Counted from the stretch's first letter, positions 19,200 through 29,606 are shown. The stretch is 64,000 nt of DNA from Candidatus Villigracilis vicinus (GCA_016721315.1 JADKIL010000001.1:372001-436000), one strand, 5' to 3'. Notes: generated by a model not told the origin, from the letters alone. Program-made: numbers and translations.

Positions 19200-19433
19200 A
19201 CTTTCTCCTATTTCTAAAGTTATCAAATGCGTCCAGAAATATATCTAAGGCTTTTGTAGGTTTTGAAAATCATCCATTAGTAGGGTACGAGGGTCTGTAG
19301 ATGTTCCACAAATTCCCATCGAGGCTGGGTTGTGGACTTTTATGCAGTGAGGATGCTCTTATCGCCGGTACCACCAATGTAGAAGGATTCCAAGGTATAA
19401 CCAGGAAAAATCAGGTTATATACTTGTCAAAGT

Positions 19434-19439
19434 TATAAT
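19434..19439 (+). promoter_or_regulatory. -10 element of the LuxR-type regulator
   Basis: TATAAT ending 12 nt before the ATG at 19452; no good ribosome site lies between them, so the mRNA may be leaderless. Confidence 0.45.
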
Positions 19440-19451
19440 TGCAGTACTTTT

Positions 19452-21939
19452 ATGAATTCACTCAAAAAAGATTCTCAAGGTTTCGTAACAGGCAGCCTTA
19501 AGCCGCAAAAGACCAATGCACTCGTTGCTTCAGTGCCTGCCAATTTACCTGCCTTGCGCGGAAAATTTATCGGACGTGATGCCGACCTGAAAACCATTCT
19601 CAAGTTGTTTAGAAGTGAAGCAGCGCGTCTTGTTACATTATCAGGCTTTGGAGGTACAGGCAAAACCACATTGTCTTTACATGCCGCGCATCACTTGCTT
19701 GAACACTTTTCTGGTGGAGTATTTTTCATTGACCTCACTTCCATTCAAGAGCCAGCCCTTATTCTGCCGACCCTTGCCGCAACGCTCGACTTACAGGAAG
19801 ATCCCAGCCGTGAGATCGCCGACGCCCTGCGTGATTTCCTCACCAACCGTGCCATTCTCTTTGTGTTGGATAACTTTGAGCAGCTGGTCAGCGGCGCAAA
19901 TATCATTGCCAATTTTTTAGACGATAACCCCCATGTCAGTCTGTTGATTACCAGCCGTGAGGCGCTGCGCCTGCGTGGTGAATATATTCTGCCGCTTGCC
20001 CCGCTTGAATCAGCTGATGCCATGCAGGTCTTCACGCAATATGCCCAAACCCTCAACCCACACTTTCGACTGACCGAAGATAACACCCCCGCCATTACCG
20101 AACTCTGTAAAAAACTGGATGGACTTCCACTTGCCATCGAGCTCGCTGCCATGCGCACGCGGATGTTCACCCCGCAAGCCCTGCTCGCCCGCTTCCAATC
20201 GGACCTCGGAACTGATTCGCCGCTTCTGGCGACTCTAACATCCGGTCCGCGTGATATGCCGGAGCGTCAGCAAACTCTTGAGGAATATGATCGCTGGAGT
20301 TACAACCTGTTAAATGATGCTGAAAGAGACTCCGCAAGCGGCTGCGCTCTCTTCCGCTCGGGTTTGATATCCGCTTACTGGCAAGCGTAACAGCCATCCC
20401 TGAGAATGAAGCGGAGCTAATTCTTGGACTTATTGGTGGATAAAAATCTCATCCAGCCTTTTTATAGTAGCGAGATGCGCTTCCATGTGCTTGAAAGCAT
20501 TCGCGAGTTTGGGCTTGAGCAGGCAAAGGTGACGGATGGCTGGCAGGAGCTTCAATCCAATTTTGTTTTTGCGTTTCAAGAGCTGACACAGGAAGCAACA
20601 CACGATATTGAAACAGATCAAGGGCAACAGGGACTTCTCTGGTTAAAGGCAGAAAACAGCAACATGCTTGCCGCGTTGGAAATCGCATTGAAAGCCGATG
20701 ATAAAAGAGTTCTAACGGCAGGTATGTATGTGCTGGAAAGTTTTGACCATTATTGGTTTCCCTACTGTCGTTATAGTGAAGCAAAAAAATACCCTGAGTC
20801 TTGCTCAGCAACGCGTGGAAAAAGATGGCAGCGATTTTGATAAGGCGGTTGTCTATGGTTTGTTGGGCACATTACGCTGGTCATTATTTGACTTGCAATC
20901 TGCGGTCGATTTTCATAGAGCCTCTGCAGACCTGTTCACCGCCTTGGGTGATGAAAAACGCCTGGGACGTGTCCTGAATAACCTCGCCGCAACCCTTGAG
21001 CTTTTTAACAGACCCAAAGAATCTGGGGAATATTATCTACAAAGCCTCAACCTTGCCCATAAAACCAGCGATCTATGGAATAAAATTCGCGTGTTATGTA
21101 ATTTGGGAACCCGAAGCGAACTGGGTATTGATAAGAAGAATAAGGAACAGAAATTAGAATACCTGCATCAGGCTCATGATTTGGCGGTCAATCTGGGGAG
21201 AAGTTATGGATTAGCCATAATTGAATTTAATCTTTCCTGTATTTATTACGCTGCACGAAACCTGCCCCGTGCAACCGCCTTCCTCGAAAAGTGCGTGAAG
21301 ATAGCCGATGAAAATGAGTATCTACAGATCATGTCTTTTGGGCGAGGTTTGTTGGGCAGGATTGCCATTGAGCAGGGCACGAAACAGCAAGCCTATTTTT
21401 ATTTGAAACAGGCTTTGGAATTCAGCACAATCAGCAACTTTCAATCTGTCTCTTGCGAAATTGTGGAGGTTATTGCCGAGTTGTGCATCTCAAACAACCA
21501 GCGCGATGATGCGGTTGTTTTACTGTCGTATGCATTCAATGAACTGCCAGACAATTCCAACTCCCGCACTTTGCCCGCGTTGCAAACAACGGAAGAACAA
21601 CTTGCCCAATTAAAACAAGACCTGGGCGGGGAACGCTATGAGCGCAGTTTCCAAAAAGGCAGGTTAATGTCTCTGGCGGAAGTTTGCACTCTTGCTTTTT
21701 CGCTTTGTGTGTCAGTAGATGAGGAAAATTCCACCCTTTCCGTTGTCTCTCAATTCACAAACCGTGAATTAGACGTGCTGCGTCTACTGGCGCAGGGCAA
21801 GACAAACGAAGAGATCTCCACCGAGTTGGTGGTGGTGTTGAAAACGGTTGAAAAACACGCGGCAAATATTTTTAGAAAACTGGGCGTAAAAAACCGTACC
21901 GAAGCGGCGGCATGGGCGCTGGAAAATGGCGTTAAGTAG
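19452..21939 (+). CDS. NB-ARC ATPase with C-terminal LuxR-type DNA-binding domain (frameshifted)
   Basis: About 829 codons, a typical length for the MalT/AfsR-like STAND regulators. In order: Walker A GFGGTGKTT (near residue 70), Walker B AILFVLDNFEQL, the sensor motif LLITSREALRLRGE, the GLPLAIELAA motif, then a helical tetratricopeptide-like middle and a C-terminal HTH (TNRELDVLRLLAQGKTNEEI, KTVEKHAANIFRKLGVK). The frame shifts near 20330, 20410 and 20790. In this class ligand binding releases ATPase-dependent oligomerisation and DNA binding. The target is unknown; the divergent lipoprotein B is a reasonable candidate. Confidence 0.9.
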
Positions 21940-21947
21940 GGGACGGC

Positions 21948-21978
21948 AAACAAGTAAACAAGTAAACAAGTAAACAAG
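21948..21978. repeat. Short tandem repeat AAACAAGT
   Basis: Just over three copies of the 8-bp unit AAACAAGT follow the regulator stop codon and run into the terminator stem. Confidence 0.7.
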
Positions 21979-22009
21979 GGCTCATGTTTTCGTGAGCCCT
22001 TGTTGTTTT
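21972..22009 (+). terminator. Intrinsic terminator
   Basis: AACAAGGGCTCA / TGAGCCCTTGTT stem followed by GTTTTAG on the plus strand. It ends the LuxR-type gene and could also serve the small lipoprotein gene converging from the right. Confidence 0.8.
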
Positions 22010-22015
22010 AGTGAA

Positions 22016-22192
22016 TTACGGGCAACCTCCGCGATGCGTGTTTCTCCGGCTTGCGGCTCAAGCTGGACCTCGACCAGTTCCGTCGGCTAGGGGGATGGAT
22101 TCTGTCTGGGAATTGGCGGCAGGTTGGTTTCCGTTTCCACAGGCAGTGAGAAGAGTGATCAATAAAGTTAAAGCAAGATATAACCTTTTCAT
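22016..22192 (-). CDS. Small lipoprotein, about 60 residues (frameshifted)
   Basis: From ATG 22192 (or the in-frame ATG at 22201) the frame gives a clear signal peptide and lipobox (MKRLYLALTLLITLLTACGN) and an Asn/Gln-rich start (QPAANSQTESIPLADG). It stops after about 44 residues, but the next frame continues VEVQLEPQAGETRIAEV. With one or two indels corrected the gene ends at TAA 22016, just before the terminator at 21972. The signal peptide is convincing; the mature part is short and of unknown function. It closes the run of secreted-protein genes on this strand. Confidence 0.45.
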
Positions 22193-22323
22193 TTTATCCA
22201 TTCTTTCTAAATCAGGTAGTCAATGCGGGACAGCCCATCTTTGATTGCGCCAATGGTGACTCCTGTGCCTTTGGCATTACATATGGTTTGCAGGGAAATG
22301 TTGCGATTGCTCAAAATGCTATT

Positions 22324-22351
22324 AGAGAGCCACCTATTTTGGTGGCTCTCT
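22324..22351 (-). terminator. Hairpin downstream of the Cys-rich gene
   Basis: AGAGAGCCACC / GGTGGCTCTCT, an 11-bp perfect stem with a 6-nt loop, 16 bp beyond the corrected stop at 22367. The T-tract on the minus strand is poor. Confidence 0.6.
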
Positions 22352-22366
22352 ATAATTTCAACATTA

Positions 22367-23346
22367 CTATTTTGATGGCGGAGGTGGAGGAGGAGGTGGT
22401 GGGGGCGGTGGATCCTTTTCACCACCAGCTTTTCTTACGGTTATGAGTCCCTTTTGTATATGATAACCGGCTGTGTCGCTATCATCTTCTTTGGGAGTTG
22501 CGCTGGATATAATTACATCTTTTAATTTATAAATACCTCTGGGTCACTATCAGCATTTTTTGATTCGTTTTCCCCGTTTTCTTCGTGATTTCTCACCAAT
22601 TTTACTTCCACTCTTCTGTTATTTGATCTTCCAGGATTCCTGGCTGCTGCCTCGCGTATTTTTTGAATTGCAGGTAAGAGAATCATTATCAAGACTACAA
22701 GGATGATAGTTGCCAAACCAAGTTGTTTTAAATTATTGCCACTTGTACTGCCTGCGGGTAAATCGCAGTGATACCCTGTGTTTCCTACAGAATCTTCTAC
22801 TCCATATCCTTTGCCGCCTTCTGCCCAGCAAGCCAAATCGGACATCCAGCAAGTAGCCCAGGAACATTCCTCGTCCCATGAGCCGCCGGTTGTCCCATCG
22901 TTATCTTGTGTACTGGTGATAGTTAAGGGTTCTACTCCAGGTGTAGATGTGGGTGGAAGTGTAGCCAAAGGCGTAACTTCTGGCGTAAGCCCGGGAGGTT
23001 GATTTGTTGCTGTATTTGTAGGGAAGGCTGCAAGTGGAAAAGGGGTGCTTGTAGCGGTTGCGGTGGCTGTGGATGGTACCGATGTGGGCTTCTGGTTTCC
23101 GCCGTCGGTACTGTCTTCGTTGGGAGCAGGCGGGCAGACAGGACCGCCTGGTTGCCCGCATGGAATTTCTTCCGTTTGCGGGCAGGGAATTACCCCTCCA
23201 GCTGCATCCAGACAGATCGGCTCTTGGGCATGGGCAGCTTTCTGGGGCAGGGCAATCATTAAAGTTGTCAGAAAAAATGTTCCGAATATCAATAAGGCGC
23301 TTCTTTTTGAAAATCTCCTTCTAATTGTTACAGGATATAGAGCCAA
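22367..23346 (-). CDS. Cys-rich secreted/membrane protein 1 (frameshifted)
   Basis: A signal peptide (LLIFGTFFLTTLMIALPQ, then AHAQEP) leads to CLDAAGGVIPCP, a Cys-rich opening, a long Ser/Thr/Pro linker, a second Cys module (ACWAEGG ... GYHCDLP), a membrane helix after NNLKQLGLA, the motif LPAIQKIREAAA and a polar tail. One indel near 22540 hides the end: in the next frame it continues RGIYKLKDVIISSATP and finishes with a run of about ten Pro residues at TAG 22367. The frame is open from TTG 23346, but AAGGAG at about 23318 suggests a start close to 23308, as in the paralogue downstream of it in sequence order. No known family recognised. Confidence 0.6.
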
Positions 23347-23378
23347 ATCCTGATTTTAAGAACTTTTATATATTCAAA

Positions 23379-24693
23379 TCACTTCCCGTCTACATCGCCA
23401 TCTGAATTAAAGTCACCTAACTTTCCACTAGAAGGTTTCGGTTTAGATGGTGGAGGAGGTGGCGTTGGTTTGGGTTTTGGTGCAGGCTTGGGTTTGCTTG
23501 CCGAGTCATTGTTCGCCTCGCCTTTAATATCTTCAATCTTCATGAAACCTGCTTCGGTGCTTCCGTCATCTCCATCTGCGATGGTTTCCATTAACTTATG
23601 CCGGTTGGATTCGATTCGTATCTTTGCAGCAGATGCGCGCGCTTTTTGTATTGCGGGTAGGCGTGTGATGATCAAGACCAAAACAACGAAGATCGCAAGA
23701 CCAATTTGTTTTAGGTTATTTGCAGGAAAAGATTCCGTGTTCTTGGGCATTTCACAAGTGGAAAGTACTAATTTGCCGTTTTGGTAATATGGGTGCCATA
23801 TCCCGCCTTTTTCCAGGCAGTCTTTTTGGGGGTCATAATCATATTGAGGTTCAGTCTCTTTGGGCATATCACAATAGTAGATCACGTTGCCGTCTTTATC
23901 AAAATAGCTAGACCATTCTCCGCCATTTTAGAACAGTTTATCCGGCGTAGAGACAACTAAATCTTACATGTACTCACTACATCTTCAGGGCCAACTGTAA
24001 CGGTATCATCATCTGAGAGTGGGAATGGAGTTGTTTCAGGCGCTGGCGGGCTTGCCTCAGATTCGTTCTCACAATAAACTCCTGCTCCTTCACCACCCGG
24101 GTCAAACCAAATGGATATTTCTCCGCCCTCTGAAGTGCAATCAGCTGTATAAGAGTCAAGGCAGGCGTCGAGATTTGCTCCACCATTACTGCCGCTGCAA
24201 TCACCACCCAATTTTCTACAGGTCCATCGTTGGTTGGGATCGCAATGGGGAAATTGAGTTGAGGAATATTTTCATTTGGGATGCAGTAAAAATCGTAAGT
24301 TGTACCGCCTTCTGTATACAAATCTATTTCGATTACAAATAAGCCGTCTTCACAGACAAACTTTTCTTTGCACGTAAGGAAGTCATCTTCCGGCGTACAT
24401 TGACCGAGGTAGCCTTCCTTGGGTGTGGCAGTTGGCGCGGCTGAAATGGGCAGGGGTGTTGCAGTTGGAATTGCTGTTGAGGTTGGAGGAACAGGTGTGG
24501 CTGTTGGCCGAGCGTTTCCTTCATCACTGTCTTCACTGCCTTCACTGCTATCTGAAGCGGGCGGGCAGGGGATTACTCCTCCCGCTGCATCCAGACAGAC
24601 TGGCTCTTGGGCATGGACAAATTTCTGGGGCAGGGTAATCATTAAAGTTGCCAGAAAAATTATTCCCAAAATGAATGGGGCACTTCTTTTAAT
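23379..24693 (-). CDS. Cys-rich secreted/membrane protein 2 (frameshifted)
   Basis: Paralogue of the preceding gene on this strand. A signal peptide (LATLMITLPQKFVHAQEP) leads to CLDAAGGVIPCP, a Thr/Pro linker, then at least four modules with two Cys around a Gly-Gly: CEDGLF...TEGGTTYDFYC, CTSEGG...GVYC, NGGEWSSYFDKDGN...YYCDMP and CLEKGGIWHPYYQNGK...STCEMP. Next are NNLKQIGLA plus a membrane helix, LPAIQKARA, a charged tail, a Pro/Lys stretch and a final EF-hand-like loop DFNSDGDVDGK. Indels near 24200, 23960 and 23930 split it. The exact start is unclear: after AAGGAG at about 24705 an ATT codon at 24693 is the first in-frame candidate. Function unknown. Confidence 0.6.
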
Positions 24694-24847
24694 TGAAAAT
24701 CTCCTTATAAGTTTTCACAAGATACAAGTGCGAAAAGCTGATCTTAAGAACTTTTTTTCGCGTTTTCTTATTTTTACATGCTAGGTTCGGTTTGTCGGTG
24801 GGGTTAACCTACTCTTGCCCTACTAATTCATAGGAAATCGGTCATGT

Positions 24848-24913
24848 TATACTGGGTGCAACTTCTCAAATCCGGCGGTGTTCTTATTTTTAGTTCCGCC
24901 GGTAAGGTTTTTT
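24848..24913 (+). promoter_or_regulatory. Promoter and leader hairpin of the sigma factor gene
   Basis: An extended -10 (TG then TTATACT, 24848-24853) is followed by a stem CCGGCGG (24872) / CCGCCGG (24896) with a 17-nt loop and then TAAGGTTTTTT, just before the TTG start at 24917. This is the layout of an intrinsic terminator placed in the leader, so it may attenuate the sigma gene. Confidence 0.45.
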
Positions 24914-24916
24914 AAC

Positions 24917-25490
24917 TTGTCCGATACGGAATATCACGAAGAGGAAGTGCTCGCCCGCGCCTCCCAAGGCGATAAGGACGCATTTGGCGCACTGTACGGA
25001 ACGCTATGCAGAGCGCATCTTCAACTATGTGTACTATCGCACTGGGAACCAGCATGATGCTGATTTAAACGCGCGTGTATTCCAGCGGGCGATGAACACA
25101 TCCGAAATTGCACGGATCGTGGAGTGCCGTTCTCGGCATGGCTTTACCGGATCGCTCACAACCTGGTGGCGAACTGGCATCGCGACCTGGCCGTAAGCAG
25201 GAAATCCCTATTGATGACCTGCCCATTCTGCCGACCAAGGGTGACCACCCCTGAAAGGAATTTGGTCCGTTCGCAGGAGCAGGATGCGCTGTTGAAAATG
25301 ATCCCGCAAGCTTCCGCCGGAGAAAGGCGAACCTGTTGATCTTGAAATTTGTCGAGAACATGTCTAACGCTGAGATCAGTAAGATCATGGGTAGAAGCAG
25401 AAGGAGCTGTGGAAAGGTCTTTATCATCGCACTCTTCTGGCACTTCGAGATCAATTGGAAGATCAAAATCTTAATCTTGAAGGAGAATAA
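24917..25490 (+). CDS. ECF-type sigma-70 factor (heavily frameshifted)
   Basis: Reading across at least five indels gives about 190 residues: LSDTEYHEEEVLARASQGDK, ERYAERIFNYVYYRTGNQHD, ARVFQRA (region 2), VPFSAWLYRIAHNLVANWHR (region 2.4/linker), IPIDDLPILPTKGDHPERNL, and region 4 NLLILKFVENMSNAEISKIM with GAVKSLYHRTL. These are the hallmarks of a group IV sigma factor. No anti-sigma gene follows; the next gene, degV, starts 3 bp after the stop. The start TTG 24917 is a best guess. The density of indels is the highest in the window, and since the rest of each motif is intact I infer poor consensus sequence. Confidence 0.8.
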
Positions 25491-25493
25491 ACC

Positions 25494-26334
25494 ATGGCAT
25501 TACGTATCGTAACCGACGGCGCAGTAGACCTTCCAACAGAGTGGTACAAGATACGACATTCAGCGCATTCCGATCAATGTGCATTTTGGCGAAGAAAAGA
25601 CCTTCATCCGGATGAGGAACTTGACGGGACGGGTTTTACAAACTGGTGAACAGCAAGACCCTCCCTCATCCCAAGACCTCCCAGCCTTCTCCGCATCAGT
25701 TTGTGGAATTCTACAAAAGATCGCCCAACCCGGCGATCGATCCTTTCCATTCATATCACCAGCAAACTCTCCGGCACATACGCCTCATCCGTTTCGGCGG
25801 CTGAGGAATTGAAGGCACCACTGTTGTGCCGGTGGATACGTTATGCGGAACGATGGGCACGGCTTTTATGTGCCGCGCTGCCCGCCAGATGGAACGTGCT
25901 GGCAAGAGCGTCGATGAGATCGTGAAATTCATCGAAGGTGTTCGTAGCAAAACCCATGTGGTTCTCACTCTTGAGACCCTTGAATACGCTCGCCGCAGCC
26001 AGACGTGTCGGCGCGCTTTCAGCGCGCTCGCCATCTATCGCGAACGTCAAACCGATTGCTTTATTGAAAGACGGGCTGATCGACATGGTCGATCGCGTTC
26101 GCACGCGCAAGGCTGCCATTGAACGTGTGCTTGATCTTGCAAAAGAAACCGTTGGCGATGCACCTGTTGCAGTTAGGTCGTTCATGCCAATGATGAAGCA
26201 TCCGCACAGTCACTGCTGGACGAGGCAAAACGTTTCAACGTTAAAGGAAAGTTTCCTAACCGACCTATCGATCTCCTTGTCATCAATTTTGGACCCGGCA
26301 CGAGTTGGCTTGGTGTTTATATCCTGCTGAGTAA
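25494..26334 (+). CDS. DegV family fatty-acid-binding protein (heavily frameshifted)
   Basis: About 280 residues when stitched: MALRIVTDGAVDLPTEWY, IPINVHFGEE, HQFVEFYKRIAQPGD, SIHITSKLSGTYASSVSAAE, VVPVDTLCGTMGTAF, LETLEYARRSGRVGALSA, IKPIALL-like KPIALLKDGLIDMVDRVRTR and a C-terminal FGPGTVGLVFYPAE. The S-x-x-SGT-Y motif and the glycine-rich end are typical of DegV, which binds a fatty acid and in Gram-positive bacteria presents it to fatty acid kinase (FakA). No fakA is adjacent. ATG 25494 lies 3 bp after the sigma gene and uses AAGGAGAA, so the genes are co-transcribed. Confidence 0.85.
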
Positions 26335-26343
26335 TTAGACCCA

Positions 26344-26634
26344 ATGAACGCACATCAGACTTCCTCCACAAATAATGAGTTGCAATCCTCGAAAACGCAT
26401 CTCTCGCCCGGACATTGAAACAGGTATCGCCTCCGAACGGTCTGGTCGAACGCCTGCGCGGACGTGTTCAAGTCACCAACCCGTTCCGAGATCACTCTGC
26501 GGCTGACCGACTGGCCCAAGTTGTTCGTGTCTTTGGCGGAGTAATGTCTGAGTATGTTGTTATTGGTTACGCTGGCGCGCATGTTCTACTACCTCACCGG
26601 TCGTAGAACGCAATGTAAGTTTGTAAAAGGAATA
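26344..26634 (+). CDS. Possible small membrane protein (frameshifted)
   Basis: Nine bases after degV an ATG opens MNAHQTSSTNNELQSSKTHL and then loses frame. A later frame reads PTRSEITLRLTDWPKLFVSL, then SMLLLVTLARMFYYLTGRRT, one plausible membrane helix with a basic end, just before a strong terminator. The position in the operon and the hydrophobic C-terminus suggest a real gene of about 95 residues, but no frame is continuous and I do not recognise it. Confidence 0.3.
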
Positions 26635-26665
26635 AACCCCTAAAGGAAAACCTTTAGGGTTTTGA
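26634..26665 (+). terminator. Intrinsic terminator of the sigma-degV unit
   Basis: AAACCCCTAAAGG / CCTTTAGGGTTT stem with a 4-nt loop followed by TGATT; works in both directions. Confidence 0.8.
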
Positions 26666-26670
26666 TTAAC

Positions 26671-27002
26671 TCAGGTTAATTCTTCAGCAACCAATGCACA
26701 ATGCTTTTGATTCGGCGATCAGGTCGGCATTGATCAGGAGTTTGAATTCTTCGGTAACACGCAAGGTCAAATGGTCAGCAGCCAATTTCAAGTCGGGGGG
26801 GAGAAGCGTTTCTTCTTTGATGAAATTAAGCAGGTCATGGGCGGAACGGCTTGGGAGGCGGGTTCCTTTGCGGGTCAGATAATCCCGGATGGCGATGCCA
26901 GCAGCACGACGCGCACACACCCGCGCCTGTCCTTCATTGTGATTGGCTCTTGCCTGTGCAGCGGCTTCAAACTCTGTTAGTTTCGTTGGCAGGGTTGGTC
27001 AT
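26671..27002 (-). CDS. Small helical protein of unknown function (frameshifted)
   Basis: ATG 27002 opens MTNPANET; after an indel the frame continues KLTEFEAAAQARANHNEGQA, RVCARRAAGIAIRDYLTRKG, SAHDLLNFIKEE, LPPDLKLAADHLTLRVTEEF, LLINADLIAESK. A second indel near 26700 would extend it to VAEELT and TGA 26671. About 108 residues, all helical and rich in Ala, with RR..A and SAHDLL segments that recall HEPN-type domains used in toxins and nucleotidyltransferase partners. No partner gene is adjacent, so this is only a resemblance. Confidence 0.45.
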
Positions 27003-27050
27003 ATTGTGATTATAAGATAACCTGTTTGCTGGATTTAAGACCGCACTGGG

Positions 27051-27056
27051 TATAAT
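27051..27056 (+). promoter_or_regulatory. -10 element of the S41 protease gene
   Basis: TATAAT with GGG before it, 25 nt upstream of the ATG at 27082; possible -35 TTGCTG at 27026 with a 19-nt spacer. Confidence 0.5.
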
Positions 27057-27081
27057 TTAGAAAGTATTGAGGAGGCTGAAG

Positions 27082-29600
27082 ATGAAAATAAATTGTTATC
27101 GGTATTTATTTGGAGCGTAGTTCTAAGTGTGATGATCAGTGCGTGCGGCGGAGTGGCGCCGGTTGGTGCGCCAGACGCAGTTGTAACAGAGGCTGCCGAG
27201 CCTGTGTCAGAACCTGCTTTGGAGGCGCTTCCTTCGGGTGATGGTCCCACGGGTAGTGACCGGTAGGTGGAATATACAGACTGTTCTTTACCATGGGCGT
27301 CGCTGAGCCTGTGATCATTTTGGAAGATCAGGGTGGGTTCGTTGCCCGAAATCGCAAATTCATTATTCCGGTCGAGTCGCAGGTGATGGGGCAGATCACG
27401 TCCGATTTTATACCTCGCCGTTCACCTATAAGCTTTGACCCTGCCTGCCCAGCCAAAAGGACATTGAATGATGTCGATCATGACGGGCAGCAAGATACTG
27501 GCGTGATGGTCTTTGCTGTGGCGTATTGGACGAATACCTGGGGTGACCCTTATCTTGAGAAGCGCGATCAAGGCGGCGGCGGTTGGTCAGGTGCATATGC
27601 CTCCACCCGGGTAAGCGATTCTAGCGATTCTTTCCTTGAAGTCTATGGTGGGCAATATGTAGTGTATGCACCGGACGAGGATCAGCAATTCCCCTCCGAT
27701 TTTGGTGCAGATAAAAAATTATTCACAGACGATGACCCGCTTGTGAGTTTGCCTGCTGGTTGGTCTGTGGTGGATATGGACCAATCTCCATTTGCGATCG
27801 ACCGCTCGGATAACCCGACACTTTTATATATGAGCCGGAAAGCTCCGCGTTGGATGATTTTCGCAAATGTCTTACACCGAGGCGTTCGATGCCATGTTGG
27901 AAAAATTCCGCAAGGAATACGCCTACACGGAATTTAAGAAGGTGGATTGGGACGCCCGCGAGGAGGAATTCCGTCCCCCGTTTTGAAGGGCAGAGAAATC
28001 CAAAGATTCTCACGCGTATGCGCTGGCATTGCGCGATTTCCTTGGTCTGTTCCTGATACTCACATTGCTATGGATATCTCTGCGCTTAATGATGATTTCT
28101 CCGCTGATATTTCGGGAGGATAGGTCTGGCGCTGGGAGAAACCAGTGATGGCAAGATCGTTGCTCGTTATATCACCCGGGTGGTCCCGCGGAAAAATCGG
28201 GCATCGAATTTGGCGCTGAGATCATTTCCATGGATGGGAAGCCGATCGATGATATTGTCTCTGTTGTGGTGCCATGGTCTTCGCCGTTTAGCAACCCTGA
28301 GATCAAACGATTACAGCAATTGCGTTATGCTACCCGTTTCCGAGCAGAGAAAGGGCAGGTGGAGGTTGCATTCGTGAACCCAGGTGGAACGGCGCAATCG
28401 GCTGTTTTGGAAGTGGTCGCTGAGCGTGATAGTTTTAGTGTTACCTCTTTTGCCTTTGGTCAGCCTGCCACTTCATTACCCGTGGAATTCAAAGTCTTAC
28501 CAAGCGGTTATGGATATATCAAGATCAGCAGCTTCTCTGAAAACGAAGTTTTGAGCATTCAAGCCTGGGAATATGCTTTGCAATATTTCGTTGATAATAA
28601 GGTCCCGGTGTGATCCTGGACATGCGCAATAACACGGCGGCAGCGGTGGCTTTGCAGATCAGATGGCAGCCTACTTCTTTACACAGAGGTTGTTTCTGGA
28701 AAAGGATCCACATACGATGAAGTTTCGGACGAGTTTTATATCGACCCTGCCAGTGAAGCGCTCATGATCCCGCCGCGGAAGGGTTTGCAATATACGGGTC
28801 CGGTGGTGGTGATGGTGGGTCCGGCATGTGTTAGTGCCTGCAAGTTCTTCTCCTATGACACGACCATCAATGACCGCGCCACCATTGTGGGGCAGTATCC
28901 GACCTCTGGCGCAGGCGGGGGTATAGAGGCGTTCATGATGCCGGAAAGTACCTATGTGCAGATGACTGTAGCGCGCCAAATGGATGCTGATGGCAACATC
29001 CATATTGAAGGCGGTGGCGTAGCCCCTGATGTGCGTGTACCTGTAACCGTGGAATCATTCCAGCGCGTTTTGGCTGGGGATGATGTGATCCTTGAGGCGG
29101 CGGAGGAAGTCATCGGTCAGCCTATGGGAGCCGGAGTTACTCCATCTGCTTCACCGAAACTTTCTACGAAGGAAGAAGCGGAATCTGCTTTGTCTGCCGG
29201 CGCGGAATTTCTTGATGCCAAAGCGCGCGAGCAGTATCCGCCCGAAGAGGCATCTGTCCCTGGTGAGTTGACTTATACAGTTCCACTTGAAAAGTCTGAA
29301 ACATTGATCTGGGCGTATTACTGGTGTGCGTCTACCAAGGAGACGCTGGCGCAGAATTTCAGCCAGATCAACGTCACCTTTGAGATGAATGGAGAGGTAG
29401 TTCCCCTCGACCAATTCGCCGTTTCTGAGCTGGAATCGGGCGGGAATCAGTGCCGGGTCATTTATACGGCTCTTTCAGACTGGCAGTCTGGGGAGCATCA
29501 TCTGACAACATCAGTTACTTTCAAGAGTGCGATCAATGACGGGATGGGGGATTACCCGGCAGGGGACTATATTTCCAAGTACTCTGTCTTTGTACCTTGA
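27082..29600 (+). CDS. Secreted S41 (C-terminal processing) peptidase with PDZ domain (frameshifted)
   Basis: About 840 codons. ATG 27082 follows GAGGAGG; the signal sequence and lipobox (VLSVMISACGG) are reached after one indel. An N-terminal domain (DVDHDGQQDTGVMVFAVAYW, VYAPDEDQQFPSDFGAD) precedes a helical region (SYTEAFDAMLEKFRKEYAYT), a PDZ domain (GLALGETSDGKIVARYITPG, GAEIISMDGKPIDDIVS) and the S41 catalytic domain with GVILDMRNNTGGSG and GPACVSACKFFSY, whose Ser is the expected nucleophile. Pieces are separated by indels near 27110, 27250, 27440, 27830, 28130 and 28610; from 28764 to the stop the frame is clean. These enzymes trim exported proteins at the cell surface. Confidence 0.85.
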
Positions 29601-29606
29601 TCTTCA

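Noticed and set aside
21948..21978. CRISPR-like array from repeated AAACAAGT
   Set aside because: The unit is 8 bp without spacers; it is a simple tandem repeat next to a terminator.
22202..22323. Coding frame on the plus strand (NAGQPIFDCANGDSCAFGIT)
   Set aside because: It reads well for about 40 residues but has no start, ribosome site or stop pattern that fits, and both strands are open here; no gene was called.
23379..23420. Dockerin domain at the end of Cys-rich protein 2
   Set aside because: Only one loop (DFNSDGDVDGK) is present; a dockerin needs two and there are no cohesins in view. Kept as a possible calcium-binding loop.
22367..23885. Relation to DUF1559-type pilin-like proteins because of LPAIQK.REAA and NNLKQ.GLA
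   Set aside because: In that family the order of the two motifs is the opposite and they follow an N-terminal helix; here the helix lies between them near the C-terminus.
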